Assembly (NCBI RefSeq): GCF_000633595.2 | Contig: NZ_JIBU02000019.1 | Span: 62,001-126,000 of the forward strand | Source of the DNA: Clostridium drakei | GTDB taxonomy: Bacteria; Bacillota; Clostridia; Clostridiales; Clostridiaceae | Length of the DNA: 64,000 bases | Direction of reading: 5' to 3' | Shown: positions 8,890-19,057 of the stretch, in pieces | How positions within the stretch are numbered: position 1 is the stretch's first letter | Layout: every line of letters begins with the position of its first letter | Translations under genes and position numbers: made by a program | The notes under the pieces: generated by a model | Told to the model about the DNA's origin: nothing | The model's database searches: none | The model's input: only the letters and a program-made list of their open reading frames with translations

Positions 8890-10083
8890 ATGAAAAATAT
8901 ACTAGTTATTTCCCACATGTATCCTTCGTCAGCAAATGGTGTTTTGGGGATTTTTGTTCATAAACAAGTTCAAAAATTAATAACAGAGGGCTGTAAAGTT
9001 AAAGTTGTGTGTCCAGTGCCATATGTTCCTAAGTTTTTAAAGATAAGTAATAAGTTTAAAAATTATATTAACATACCGGATAAAGCAGTGATTGATGGAG
9101 TAGAAATACAGTATCCTAGGTATATTGAGATACCTAGGGGGATTTTGCTGCAATATTCAGGATTTCTTATGTATTTAGGAATAAAAAGGTTAATAGCCCA
9201 AATTAATAGGGAATTCAAATTTGATGTAATACATGCTCATACTGCTGTGCCAGTGGGATTTGCATCAATGTTATTAAATAAAAAATATAAAATACCTTTA
9301 ATAGTTACTATACATGGTCAAGATTTTCAATATACACTGAAAAAAAATGAAGCATGTAAAAAAAGCATTATGAAGGTTTTGAGTAGAGCACACAGCGTAA
9401 TAACCGTAAGTAATAAGTTAAGGAATATGATAAAAGATGAGAAAATATTAAGCAAAATTACTGTAATAAATAATGGAATAAATCCAGAAGAATATAGAGA
9501 TAATGATAAGAATGATAGTATAGAAAAAAGTGAAGATTGTATAATTTTAAGTGTTTCTTCATTAATAAAAACTAAAGGAATTGATTTAAATATTAGGGCT
9601 TTATCTGTAATAGTAAAAAAATATCCTAATATAAAATACTATATTATTGGGGATGGAGAAGAAGATAGAAATTTAAAAAAGCTTGTTGATGATTTATCAT
9701 TAAATGAAAATGTTGTATTTTTAGGAAAGCTACCTCATTCACAAGTTATAAAGTATATGTCTAAATGTAGTATATTTTCTCTTCCAAGTTGGCAGGAAGG
9801 ATTCGGAATAGTATATATTGAAGCAATGAATAATGGTGTACCAGTAATTGGTGTAAGAGGTCAAGGAATAGAAGATGTTATTATAGATAAAGAAAATGGT
9901 TTTTTAGTAGAGCCTCATAATGTTGAGGATTTAGTTAAAACTATAGAATACATATTAGAAAATATGGAGAACGCTAAAGCAATTGGAGAAAAAGGAAAAA
10001 TAACTGTAATTAGTGAATATACATGGCGAAGAAATGCTCAAAAAACAATTGACATTTATAATAATTTATTGAAAAATAAATAA
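8890..10083 (+). CDS. Glycosyltransferase family 4
   Basis: GT-B retaining glycosyltransferase, 397 aa from the chosen start. It has the N-terminal glycosyl_transf_4 domain (ILVISHMYPSSANGVLGIFV) and the C-terminal GT1-type donor domain with the E-x7-E motif in WQEGFGIVYIEAMNNGVPVIG. HIHGQDF-like TIHGQDFQYTL lies mid-protein. The ATG at 8878 abuts the AAAAGGA site and cannot use it, so I prefer the ATG at 8890 (11-nt spacing). Donor and acceptor are unknown. It is the first transferase of the left half of the locus. Confidence 0.88.
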   Translation: MKNILVISHMYPSSANGVLGIFVHKQVQKLITEGCKVKVVCPVPYVPKFLKISNKFKNYINIPDKAVIDGVEIQYPRYIEIPRGILLQYSGFLMYLGIKRLIAQINREFKFDVIHAHTAVPVGFASMLLNKKYKIPLIVTIHGQDFQYTLKKNEACKKSIMKVLSRAHSVITVSNKLRNMIKDEKILSKITVINNGINPEEYRDNDKNDSIEKSEDCIILSVSSLIKTKGIDLNIRALSVIVKKYPNIKYYIIGDGEEDRNLKKLVDDLSLNENVVFLGKLPHSQVIKYMSKCSIFSLPSWQEGFGIVYIEAMNNGVPVIGVRGQGIEDVIIDKENGFLVEPHNVEDLVKTIEYILENMENAKAIGEKGKITVISEYTWRRNAQKTIDIYNNLLKNK

Positions 10084-10116
10084 ATAATATTTATTTTAGT
10101 TTGAGGTGGTATAGGT

Positions 10117-11229
10117 TTGAATATTGCAATGGTTTTAACAAATGGTTTTGACCCTGATCCAAGAGTTTACAAAGAAGCTAAATCTTTGACTAAATTAGGA
10201 CATAAAGTAACTATTTTATGTTGGGATAGGTCAGGAGTTTATATTAATAAACCAGAAGAAAATATAGATGGAATAAAAATAGTAAGATTTTTTGGTAATG
10301 CACAATATGGATCAGGATATAAGCAGGCATTTAAATTTTTAAAATTTAAAAAAGATGTATTAGAATATATGAAAAACAAAAAATTTGATGCAATACATTG
10401 CCATGATTTTGATGGATTATTTATTGGACATAGTATAAATAAAAAATTAAAATTAAAATTAGTATATGATGAACATGACTTGTTTTATACATATTTTTTA
10501 GGTAGAACAGGTTTATTAAACAAATTAATTTATAATTTCATTATATTAAGAGAAAAGAGTATGCTAAGAAATGTTGATAAACATATTGTTGTTACACCTA
10601 AAATGAGTGAAATTTATAAGAATATAAGCAAGGAGATTTATATTGTAAATAATGCTCCTTACAAAAATTTGTTTAATAACATAAAAAAGATACCAAGTGA
10701 TAAACTAAGAATAGGGTTTATTGGTTCTGTAAGATATTACGATGAAATGAAAGCTTTGGTAGATGCATCTCAGTTTTATAAAGATAAAGTTGAGATTGTT
10801 GTATGTGGTAGAGGAATATATTCAGATAAGTTAGCAGATTACTCCAAGAAATTTTCCAATGTAAGGATTAAAGGAGCATACAGCATAGATGAATTAGAAG
10901 AATTATACAGAAATGTAGATATTACATATGCATTTTACCCAGGAAATACAGCAACAATTTCTATGCCTAATAAATTTTATGAAAGTATAATAACGGAAAC
11001 TCCTATAATAGCAAATATAAAAACTGAATTTGGTTATGAGGTTCAAAAGCATAAAATAGGATATGGTATATCAGGTGAAGATTTAACTGAAGAACTTAAA
11101 GTAATAATAGCAAATTTAGTTGAAGATAAAAATGAAAAGAAAAATATATTGGAAAATATGAGACAAATTAAAGAAGATTATTTTTGGGAGTCAAATGAAC
11201 CAATACTTAATAAAATTTATAGTGTATAG
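10117..11229 (+). CDS. Glycosyltransferase, GT4-like
   Basis: GT-B glycosyltransferase of 370 aa. The N-terminus (IAMVLTNGFDPDPRVYKEAKSLTKLGHKVTILCWDR, quoted here only for its DPRVYKEA core) is typical of one GT4 subgroup. HCHDFDGLFIG follows. The C-terminal donor domain ends with MPNKFYESIITETPIIA, a variant of the E-x7-E region. The start is TTG at 10117, set by a GAGGTGG site 7 nt upstream. It is co-directional with the neighbouring transferases and 33 bp after the previous gene. Sugar specificity is unknown. Confidence 0.84.
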   Translation: MNIAMVLTNGFDPDPRVYKEAKSLTKLGHKVTILCWDRSGVYINKPEENIDGIKIVRFFGNAQYGSGYKQAFKFLKFKKDVLEYMKNKKFDAIHCHDFDGLFIGHSINKKLKLKLVYDEHDLFYTYFLGRTGLLNKLIYNFIILREKSMLRNVDKHIVVTPKMSEIYKNISKEIYIVNNAPYKNLFNNIKKIPSDKLRIGFIGSVRYYDEMKALVDASQFYKDKVEIVVCGRGIYSDKLADYSKKFSNVRIKGAYSIDELEELYRNVDITYAFYPGNTATISMPNKFYESIITETPIIANIKTEFGYEVQKHKIGYGISGEDLTEELKVIIANLVEDKNEKKNILENMRQIKEDYFWESNEPILNKIYSV

Positions 11230-11256
11230 TTCATGTTTCTATAGAAGGAGATAATT

Positions 11257-12258
11257 ATGGATTGTAATAATACAGTTTCTGTAATAATACCAGTATTTAA
11301 TGAAGAAAAATACATAGAAAGTTGTTTAAACTCAATATTGAATCAAAGTTATGATAATGTTATAGAAATACTAATAATGGATGGTATGTCAAATGATAAT
11401 ACCAGAAAAATAATTAGTAATTTTCAAGATGAAAGAATAATTGTAGTTGATAATAAGAAGAAACTACAGGCAGCAGGGTTAAATTTAGGAATTAAAGTAG
11501 CAAAAGGAGAAATAATAGTAAGAATTGATGCGCATGCTTCATATGATGAAAAATATATTGAACAGTGTGTAAAAAATCTAAACAACTTAAAAAATGAAAA
11601 TGTTGTTAATGTTGGTGGCCCAACATATTTAGTTACATCAGGTAAATATATAGAAGATAGCATAATATTCTTGCATGAGAGTAAATTTGGTATTGGAGTG
11701 GCTAAGTTTAGGCAAAAAGACTATGAAGGTTTTGCAGATACAGTATGGAATGGAGCTTTTTGGAAGTGGGTATTTGATAAGGTTGGATTTTATAATGAAC
11801 AACTTCATAGAAGTGAAGATAATGATATGAATAATAGAATTATAAAAAGTGGTTATAAAATTTATCAAAGTAAAAATATAATAGCGTATTATAAACCTAG
11901 AAGCAGCATAAAAAAATTATTACAACAAAATTATGCAAATGGAAAAGCTATAGGAAATTCAATAATAAATAATAGGGAAATTATAAGAATAAGACATTTA
12001 GTACCACTTATTTTTATGTTGACAATAGTTTTTTTTGGAATATTGTTCAAATTTTCTTATCTAAGCAGAATAATAGAAATCATAGCACTTGGGAGTTATT
12101 TTACTGTTGATATTATTGAATGTTTAAGAATAAGTTTAAAACAAGGAATACGATATGTACCAATTCTATTTGTTTTATTCTTTGAACTACATATATGTTA
12201 TGGATTTGGAACTTTAATAGGATTTTTTGAGCAATTGTTTCAAAAAAATAAATCCTAA
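11257..12258 (+). CDS. Glycosyltransferase family 2 with C-terminal membrane segments (ExoA-like)
   Basis: Inverting GT-A transferase, 333 aa. Motifs: VIIPVFNEEKYIESCLNSIL (N-terminus), DGMSNDNT (nucleotide binding), the DxD-equivalent RIDAHASYDEKYIE, and the acceptor-side GFYNEQLHRSEDNDMNNRI with the ED pair. Residues from about 245 onward form two or three hydrophobic helices, as in ExoA/succinoglycan-type transferases, so it should work at the membrane face on a lipid-linked acceptor. The start is an ATG behind AGAAGGAGA. It sits 27 bp after its neighbour in the same operon. Confidence 0.88.
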   Translation: MDCNNTVSVIIPVFNEEKYIESCLNSILNQSYDNVIEILIMDGMSNDNTRKIISNFQDERIIVVDNKKKLQAAGLNLGIKVAKGEIIVRIDAHASYDEKYIEQCVKNLNNLKNENVVNVGGPTYLVTSGKYIEDSIIFLHESKFGIGVAKFRQKDYEGFADTVWNGAFWKWVFDKVGFYNEQLHRSEDNDMNNRIIKSGYKIYQSKNIIAYYKPRSSIKKLLQQNYANGKAIGNSIINNREIIRIRHLVPLIFMLTIVFFGILFKFSYLSRIIEIIALGSYFTVDIIECLRISLKQGIRYVPILFVLFFELHICYGFGTLIGFFEQLFQKNKS

Positions 12259-12284
12259 CTAACTAGAAAGATTGGAGAAACAAA

Positions 12285-13658
12285 ATGAAACAATTTTGTG
12301 AAAAAACATGGGATATTTTTAACAGTGATAGAAAACAAAGCAAGTTGATATCATTAATTTTTTATATATTATTTGTGTTAATTTTATGTGTAGGGTATTA
12401 TTTTGCCTCAAAACCTTATTTATCATTTAATTTTTTTATAAATTCTGGAGAATTTATAAGAGTCATTCAAATTTTACCAGCTCTTGTTTTAATAATATCT
12501 GCATGCATATTTTTTATACCAGATAGAATTGAAGGACTAACTCATTTATATTGGATGCTATTTACATTATTAAGTGCTATTCCAATTTTAGTTGTATATG
12601 TGTTTAGTGGAATTGCTTATAATAAAAATGTATTGATATACATTTATTCTATTGAAATTTTATGTGTATTAGGTATGTATTTAGTTTTTAAATTTGACAT
12701 AAAATTTCCTAATTTAAGTTTACGTAAAAAATATTTTTGGATGTTCATAATACTATTTATAATTGTTGCATATGGATATTTATTTGTAACCTTAGGATTA
12801 CCTAAGAATATTAAATTAGCTTTTACAGGTGATTATTATACTGTGCGTTTAAATTATAGAAATTCTGTAAGTCGTTTTGGTGATTACTTTGTACAATGGA
12901 TGGGAAATGTGGCTAATCCTTTTTTATTAACTTATTTTATATATAAGAAAAAGTATAAATTTATGGCAATACCTATTTTTTTAGAAGTCATACTTTATAT
13001 TTATACTGCATATAAAAGTTTATTTCTTATTCTTATTTTAGCACCTTTTTTCGGATTGGTGTTGAACAAAGGTATAAATAAAAGCTTTATTCAAAAGTCT
13101 ATAGTAGGAGTTGCATTAATAGCACTGGTAGATGGAATTATATCTGTGGGAAAACAATTTCATATGTTTAATTCCAAACCTTTATCGTTACTTAATCATT
13201 ACCCAAGTTATTATTGGGCGTATTTACCAATCATGGTGAGAGCATTTTTATGGCCGTCATTAATTGCTTTAGAATATTATGATTTCTTTTGGATGTATCC
13301 AAAGGTAAAATTATCTCATAGTATTTTATCACACTTTTTTAGTAATGCATATAAAATGGAGCCTTCGCTTTATTTAGGAGCACTTTATTATGGAAAACCA
13401 GAAATGAGACTAAATGTTACATGGTATGGTGATGCATATATGAATTTTGGAATTATTGGTATGATAGTGTTTGCATTGATACTTTATTTTATATTATTTG
13501 CAATAAAATATGTGGAAAAGAAAAATGTATGTTTGGTAGCATCACTACTTTTTGGTGGAATAGTTACATTATTTAATGGACCATTATTGACTACATTACT
13601 TACTGGTGGATTAGGAATAGGTTTGTTTTTGGCTTATTTATTACCAGAGGATATATGA
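12285..13658 (+). CDS. Polytopic membrane protein, probable polysaccharide repeat-unit polymerase (Wzy-like)
   Basis: A 457-aa integral membrane protein with about 10-12 hydrophobic helices and a long external loop around residues 300-390 (SKPLSLLNHYPSYYWAYLP onward). Size, topology and position between glycosyltransferases and a flippase fit a Wzy-type oligosaccharide polymerase; these diverge too far for a motif-based call. It is the last gene before a terminator. It could also be an O-antigen ligase-like protein. A second polymerase/ligase candidate is at 22115-23377. Confidence 0.65.
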   Translation: MKQFCEKTWDIFNSDRKQSKLISLIFYILFVLILCVGYYFASKPYLSFNFFINSGEFIRVIQILPALVLIISACIFFIPDRIEGLTHLYWMLFTLLSAIPILVVYVFSGIAYNKNVLIYIYSIEILCVLGMYLVFKFDIKFPNLSLRKKYFWMFIILFIIVAYGYLFVTLGLPKNIKLAFTGDYYTVRLNYRNSVSRFGDYFVQWMGNVANPFLLTYFIYKKKYKFMAIPIFLEVILYIYTAYKSLFLILILAPFFGLVLNKGINKSFIQKSIVGVALIALVDGIISVGKQFHMFNSKPLSLLNHYPSYYWAYLPIMVRAFLWPSLIALEYYDFFWMYPKVKLSHSILSHFFSNAYKMEPSLYLGALYYGKPEMRLNVTWYGDAYMNFGIIGMIVFALILYFILFAIKYVEKKNVCLVASLLFGGIVTLFNGPLLTTLLTGGLGIGLFLAYLLPEDI

Positions 13659-13672
13659 CATAATGGTTTTTT

Positions 13673-13708
13673 GGGGGGATTGACTTATTAATAAGTTCCC
13701 CTTTTTTA
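13673..13708 (+). terminator. Rho-independent terminator of the first glycosyltransferase operon
   Basis: GGGG...CCCC clamp enclosing ACTTATTAATAAGT, followed by CTTTTTT. Confidence 0.8.
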
Positions 13709-13737
13709 TTATATAAGAGGATTACGGGGTGAATGTA

Positions 13738-14748
13738 ATGAAAAAGTACTATAAGAATATGGATATAGTTAGAGGATTAGGAATTTTCCTTGTAGTTTTG
13801 GGACATTCTTTTCCAGATGATAAATTTAATAATAACAGTTTTTATGAATACATATATAAATTTATTTATTCATTTCATATGCCATTATTCTTTATAATAT
13901 CTGGTTTCTTTGCTTATAAAATATATAATATATTGGATTTATCTCAATATAAAAAATTTATATTAAATAAAGCTAGAAGACTAATGGTGCCATACTTTGC
14001 GGTATCATTATTGGCTATTCCTATAAAATTATATATGAATATATATGCAGCTAGGCCTATGGATCCTAAAAACTTGATTTTGGATTTAATAATATATCCA
14101 GCAGGAAATGGTACGATAAATCATACTGGAACACCAATACAATATTTTTGGTTTATATATACTTTATTTTTCTTATTTGCTGCTGCACCACTATTAACTA
14201 AGATTCCTATAAAATTTGCTTTATTGATAACATTTATTTTAAATATTGTAACTCCAAAAGGAATGTATGTATTTTATATATGGGGAGTAATACACTACTT
14301 ATTTTATTTTTATATAGGTTTATATTTTAAAGTAATTTATGATAAGTATGTTGAATTTAAATATAAAAAACCTTTAATCCTTTTTACATTAATACTACTT
14401 ATAATAATAAATCTACAGCAAGCACCAGCTAAGTATTATGCTTTATATAGTTTAAGTACAGCTTTAATTGGCAGTGTGTTGTTTATAAATATTTCATATA
14501 TAATTGTAAACAATAAAATAGGTGAACTATTTAAAGCTATTGGAAATTACAGCTATGATATATATCTATTTTCTTGGTTTTTCCAAACAGGAGCTAGAGT
14601 AGTGCTTTTTCAAATGTTAAAATTAGATTATACTTTAGTGACTGTAATTATGATTTTTGTAGGATTTTTACCAATTATATTATCTAACTTAATACTAAAA
14701 AAGATACCTATATTAGATAAAATTTTACTAGGAAATACAAGAATATAG
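13738..14748 (+). CDS. Membrane acyltransferase family 3 (probable polysaccharide O-acetyltransferase)
   Basis: Integral membrane acyltransferase of the acyltransferase_3/OafA-NolL type, about 336 aa and ten hydrophobic helices. The N-terminal signature NMDIVRGLGIFLVVLGHS contains the conserved RG...H arrangement; FHMPLFFIISGFF is the second family block. It probably acetylates a sugar during or after export. The ATG at 13738 follows GGGGTGA. A GTG nine bases earlier, behind AGAGGA, is an alternative start. It lies between the first operon terminator and the first MurJ-like flippase. Confidence 0.87.
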   Translation: MKKYYKNMDIVRGLGIFLVVLGHSFPDDKFNNNSFYEYIYKFIYSFHMPLFFIISGFFAYKIYNILDLSQYKKFILNKARRLMVPYFAVSLLAIPIKLYMNIYAARPMDPKNLILDLIIYPAGNGTINHTGTPIQYFWFIYTLFFLFAAAPLLTKIPIKFALLITFILNIVTPKGMYVFYIWGVIHYLFYFYIGLYFKVIYDKYVEFKYKKPLILFTLILLIIINLQQAPAKYYALYSLSTALIGSVLFINISYIIVNNKIGELFKAIGNYSYDIYLFSWFFQTGARVVLFQMLKLDYTLVTVIMIFVGFLPIILSNLILKKIPILDKILLGNTRI

Positions 14749-14764
14749 AATTTTGGAGGAAAGT

Positions 14765-16306
14765 ATGAGTAAAAAAACACTTGCAAAAGCAGCAGTAATA
14801 ATAATGGTAGTTTCTCTTATAAGTAAAGTAATTGGATTTTTTAGAGATATCTTAATTAGCAGTGCTTTTGGGGCGACTGGTACAACAGATGCATATACTA
14901 TATCTTTGACCATACCTAATATCTTATTTGGATTATTTGGATTAGCTATAACCACTACATTTATACCTATTTTAACAGAGACATATATAGAAAACGGAAA
15001 AGAAAAGATGTTTGAGTTTGCAAATTCAATAATGAATATTTTAATGATTGTATCTTTAGTACTTTGTTTTTTGGGCTGGATTTTTACACCAGAGGTAGTA
15101 AAAGTTGCAGCAGCTAATTTTACTGGACCTAAACATACATTAGCGGTATATTTAACAAAAATAAGTATGATAAATATACTTTTCTTAAGTTTAAATAGTG
15201 GATATACAGCAATACTTCAAGCGTTAGATGACTTTATTGCACCAGCTTTAGTTGGTATAGTAGCTAATGTACCGATTATAGCTTATATACTAATGGGAAA
15301 TAAATATGGAATTGTAGGTTTAACGGTTGTAACAATAATAGGTTATGGATTACAAATATTAATTCAGATGCCTTGGTTAAAGAAGAATGGTTATAAGTAC
15401 AGCTTTAAAATAAACTTTAAAGATGAAAGAATAAAAAAAATGCTTTTCCTCATAGCGCCAGTTATAATTGGTACAGGGGTTAATCAAATTAATGAACTAA
15501 TTCAAAAAAGTTTAGCCTCAGGGCTGCCAGATGGAAGTATATATGCATTAGATTTATCAAATAAACTAAATCAATTAATTTATTTTACATTTGCATCAGC
15601 TATAGTTACAGTAATTTATCCTTCTTTAACAAGAGCGGGAAAATTAACTGGATATGAAGATTTTAAAAAACACATAACCAATGCAGTGAATAACATTAAT
15701 TTAGTTACAATACCAGCTTGCGTTGGATTGTTAGTTTTAAGAGTACCTATAATAAGTGCAATGTTTATGCGAGGAGCATTTAATGAAAGAGGAGTTAGAA
15801 TGACTTCTGTAGCGCTTTTATATTTGGTTTCGGGTCTAATATTTTGGGGCATTAGGGATGTATTTAACAGGGCATTTTATGCTATACAGGATACCAAAAC
15901 CCCTATGATAAATGGGGCTATTGGAGTAATAGTAAGTGCTATATCTAGTGTGTTTTTAGTTAAGGTTATGGGAATTGGTGGACTTACTTTAGCTACAACT
16001 ATATCTGCACTTGTAAGTTGTATACTTTTAATAATTGACCTAAAGAAGAAAATTGGAAGTATAAATGGTATGGAGATGGTTGTAACTAGTTCTAAAATAT
16101 TTATAGCCTCAGGGGTTATGGGAATAGTTATATACATTATAAATCATTATTTAAAATATTCATTAACGGGTACTAAAGGCCAACTTATTATAATTATATT
16201 ATGTGCAGTTGTAGGAATTCTTATATATATAGCTATGCTTTTAATTTTGAGAGTAAAAGAGCTTATGACTATATTTAATTTATTAAAATCAAAAATTAAA
16301 AGGTAG
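14765..16306 (+). CDS. MurJ/MviN-family lipid-linked oligosaccharide flippase (copy 1)
   Basis: MOP-superfamily transporter of 513 aa and about 14 transmembrane helices. The conserved N-terminus AAVIIMVVSLISKVIGFFRD and the NRAFYAIQDTKTPM block mark the MurJ/MviN subfamily. Family members flip lipid II or lipid-linked sugars. Its position inside a polysaccharide locus suggests a Wzx-like role, but a peptidoglycan role cannot be excluded. The start at 14765 follows GGAGGA; an upstream in-frame TTG has no site. A second family member is at 24513-26078. Confidence 0.88.
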   Translation: MSKKTLAKAAVIIMVVSLISKVIGFFRDILISSAFGATGTTDAYTISLTIPNILFGLFGLAITTTFIPILTETYIENGKEKMFEFANSIMNILMIVSLVLCFLGWIFTPEVVKVAAANFTGPKHTLAVYLTKISMINILFLSLNSGYTAILQALDDFIAPALVGIVANVPIIAYILMGNKYGIVGLTVVTIIGYGLQILIQMPWLKKNGYKYSFKINFKDERIKKMLFLIAPVIIGTGVNQINELIQKSLASGLPDGSIYALDLSNKLNQLIYFTFASAIVTVIYPSLTRAGKLTGYEDFKKHITNAVNNINLVTIPACVGLLVLRVPIISAMFMRGAFNERGVRMTSVALLYLVSGLIFWGIRDVFNRAFYAIQDTKTPMINGAIGVIVSAISSVFLVKVMGIGGLTLATTISALVSCILLIIDLKKKIGSINGMEMVVTSSKIFIASGVMGIVIYIINHYLKYSLTGTKGQLIIIILCAVVGILIYIAMLLILRVKELMTIFNLLKSKIKR

Positions 16307-16333
16307 TATCTTACGGAAGAAAGGAATTTTTTC

Positions 16334-17536
16334 ATGAAAAAATATTATAAAATTGTAGGATTAACTTTATCTATAGTACTGATTTCATTAAATTTTGCTG
16401 GATGCACAAATTTACAAAGTAAAGATAGTGATGAGATAACAGTTTGGTGTAATTTATCTAATTATGAAGTTTTGGAAGTTGATGCTGTGGCGCAAAAATG
16501 GGCAAAGGAAAATAAAAAGAAAGTTAAAGTATATTCAGATAAAGGTGATAATAGAGCATTTATAGCAGCAGCAAAGTCTAATATGGAGCCAGATATTCAA
16601 TTTGGAGTTTCGCATGACAAAATGGATAAGTTAAACCATGAAAAACTTTTAGCAGAGCTTCCAAAAGGATTTTTAGATGAAAGTAAGTATACAAAATCAT
16701 CTTTAAGCACAGTTACTTTTGATAAAAAATTGTATGGCGTACCTATATCAGTAGAGACTTATGCATTGTATTATAATAAAGATAAAGTAAAAAAATTGCC
16801 TCAAACTCTAGAGGAATTGATTTCACAAGGAAAAGAGTTAGGTTTCGAATATGATATAAATAATTTTTATTTAAGTTTTCCATTTATACAAGTCAATGGT
16901 GGATATATATTTAAGAATAACAATGGTAAATATGATATTAGAGATATAGGATTAAATAATGAAGGTGCTGTTAAAGGATATTCTATAATTCAAGATATGG
17001 TACAGAAATATAACTTGATGCCCAGTGATATTGATGGTATAACAGCAAGAAACAAATTTAAGGAAGGTAAAATTGCCTTTTATTTTAGTGCATCTTCAGA
17101 TATAAGTGATATTAATACTTCTAATGTTAATTATGCTGTAACGAAACTTCCTACTTATAATGGAAAACAAATGAATACTTTTGTTTCCTGTAAAGATGCT
17201 TTTGTAACAAGCAAAGCTAAGGATAATAAAGAAGTATGGAATTTATTAAAATATTTAATAGAAAAAACGCCAGAACCATTATATAAAACAGTAGGTAGAT
17301 TGCCTGCTTTAAATCTTGACAATAGTATATCAGAAGTAAAGAACAATGATAAAGTCAAAATGTTTGTTAAACAGGCGGAATATGGTGAAGTGATACCAAA
17401 TGTCACAGAAATACAAGCACTACAAGATAGTAATAAAATTTTTACACTCCTTACATCAGGTAAAATATCAGCAAAAGAGTGTGGAAATGAGATAGAGAAT
17501 AAAATAAAAAAATTTATAGAAAAAGAAAAACAATAA
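16334..17536 (+). CDS. Extracellular solute-binding lipoprotein (sugar ABC-type), orphan
   Basis: Family 1 solute-binding protein of 400 aa. The signal sequence ends in the lipobox-like FAGC (Cys24), so it should be anchored to the outer membrane face as a lipoprotein. The mature part has the sugar-binding pattern: KEDE-like start DEITVWCNLSNYE, a GVPISVETYALYYNKDKVKKLP segment and PQTLEELI. No ABC permease or ATPase gene is nearby, so it is not part of a complete local transporter. It may bind a sugar or polysaccharide or pair with a transporter elsewhere. Start: ATG behind GAAGAAAGGA. Confidence 0.86.
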   Translation: MKKYYKIVGLTLSIVLISLNFAGCTNLQSKDSDEITVWCNLSNYEVLEVDAVAQKWAKENKKKVKVYSDKGDNRAFIAAAKSNMEPDIQFGVSHDKMDKLNHEKLLAELPKGFLDESKYTKSSLSTVTFDKKLYGVPISVETYALYYNKDKVKKLPQTLEELISQGKELGFEYDINNFYLSFPFIQVNGGYIFKNNNGKYDIRDIGLNNEGAVKGYSIIQDMVQKYNLMPSDIDGITARNKFKEGKIAFYFSASSDISDINTSNVNYAVTKLPTYNGKQMNTFVSCKDAFVTSKAKDNKEVWNLLKYLIEKTPEPLYKTVGRLPALNLDNSISEVKNNDKVKMFVKQAEYGEVIPNVTEIQALQDSNKIFTLLTSGKISAKECGNEIENKIKKFIEKEKQ

Positions 17537-17647
17537 TAAATTAAACACTACAAACAAAAGATGACAAAAAAAAATTGATGTATTATAATGTAAATTGTGT
17601 ATGATATAAATTAGTGTAAATGGTGAATTTAATCTAGGAGGTAACAA

Positions 17648-18964
17648 ATGTCACAATTAAGAGATGAATTAATATTAAAATTAAAAAACAAAACAGCTAA
17701 ACTTGGTGTTGTAGGATTAGGTTATGTAGGACTTCCTCTTGCAGTTGAAAAAGCTAAAGCTGGATATAATGTCATAGGATTTGATGTTCAAGATAAAAAA
17801 GTAGAAATGGTTAATAAAGGCGAAAACTATATAGGTGATATAGTAGATGCGGATTTAAAAAAATTAGTAGAAGATGGAAAGTTAAAAGCTACTACAGATT
17901 TCAGCTTTGTAAAAAATGTAGATGCTGTTTCAATAGCAGTACCAACACCATTAGATTTATACAAACAGCCAGATTTATCTTATGTTGTAAATTCGGCTAA
18001 AAGTGTTGCAAAATATTTACATAGAGGAATGCTTATAGTCCTTGAAAGCACAACATATCCAGGAACTACTGATGAAGTGTTAAAACCAATTTTAGAAGAA
18101 AGTGGACTAAAGTGCGGAAAAGATTTCTTCTTAGCATTTTCACCAGAGAGAGTTGATCCAGGTAATAAGCAATATAAAACTAAAAATACTCCAAAGGTAG
18201 TTGGCGGTTGTACAGTAGAATGTACTGAAGTAGCTGCTACTCTTTATAGAAATGTTTTACAAGGAGAAGTTTTTACAGTATCTTCACCGGCTGTAGCTGA
18301 GATGGAAAAAATACTTGAAAATACTTTTAGAAATATAAATATAGGCCTTGCAAATGAAATGGCTATATTATGTAATAGAATGGGAATAGATATATGGGAA
18401 GTAATAGAGGCTGCTAAGACTAAGCCATATGGATTTATGGCATTTTATCCAGGTCCAGGACTTGGTGGTCACTGCATACCACTAGATCCATTTTATTTGT
18501 CGTGGAAAGCTAAAGAATTTGATTTCCATACTAAACTAATAGAAGCATCAGGAGATATAAATGATTCTATGCCAGCTTTTGTAGTGGATAATGCAATGAA
18601 GCTTTTAAATACTCAAAAGAAAGCAATGAATGGTGCTAATGTATTATTATTAGGTGTAGCATATAAAAATGATATTGATGATATGAGAGAATCACCAGCT
18701 CTTAAAGTTATAGAACACTTAGAAAAGAATGGTGCTAATGTAATAATAAATGATCCATATATTCCCAAATTTAAACATAATGGAAAAGAATATGTTTCAG
18801 TAGGTTGGGAAGAAGCAATAAAAACCGCTGATATTGTAATTATAACTACAAATCACAGTTGTTATGATTATGAAACAATAGTTGAAAAAGCTAAGTTGCT
18901 TTATGATACAAGAAATGCTACAAAAGATGTAAAGAATAATAGACAAAAAATTAATAAGCTATAA
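17648..18964 (+). CDS. UDP-N-acetyl-hexosamine 6-dehydrogenase (WbpA-type)
   Basis: NAD-dependent dehydrogenase that oxidises C6 of a UDP-HexNAc to the uronic acid. The 438-aa protein has the Rossmann motif LGVVGLGYVGLPLA (about 19-32), the ESTTYPGTT segment, the catalytic-cysteine loop GPGLGGHCIPLDPFYLSW, and the C-terminal VLLLGVAYKNDIDDMRESPA. Together with the Gfo/Idh/MocA oxidoreductase, hexapeptide acetyltransferase and epimerase that follow, it resembles WbpA of the UDP-ManNAc(3NAc)A pathway. The start follows a strong CTAGGAGG site. A hairpin separates it from the next gene. Confidence 0.9.
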   Translation: MSQLRDELILKLKNKTAKLGVVGLGYVGLPLAVEKAKAGYNVIGFDVQDKKVEMVNKGENYIGDIVDADLKKLVEDGKLKATTDFSFVKNVDAVSIAVPTPLDLYKQPDLSYVVNSAKSVAKYLHRGMLIVLESTTYPGTTDEVLKPILEESGLKCGKDFFLAFSPERVDPGNKQYKTKNTPKVVGGCTVECTEVAATLYRNVLQGEVFTVSSPAVAEMEKILENTFRNINIGLANEMAILCNRMGIDIWEVIEAAKTKPYGFMAFYPGPGLGGHCIPLDPFYLSWKAKEFDFHTKLIEASGDINDSMPAFVVDNAMKLLNTQKKAMNGANVLLLGVAYKNDIDDMRESPALKVIEHLEKNGANVIINDPYIPKFKHNGKEYVSVGWEEAIKTADIVIITTNHSCYDYETIVEKAKLLYDTRNATKDVKNNRQKINKL

Positions 18965-19006
18965 ATAATATTTTCGGAAGGTAATAGCCTTCCGAAAATA
19001 TTATTT
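18964..19006 (+). terminator. Perfect hairpin after the WbpA-like gene (terminator or processing site)
   Basis: An 18-bp perfect stem (18964-18981 with 18988-19005) with a 6-nt loop. The stem overlaps the WbpA-like stop codon. The trailing sequence TTAAGCG is not U-rich, so termination may be partial. Confidence 0.7.
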
Positions 19007-19057
19007 AAGCGATAGTTTAAATTATTAATGTAAATAAAAAATCAGGAGTGATGGAGT

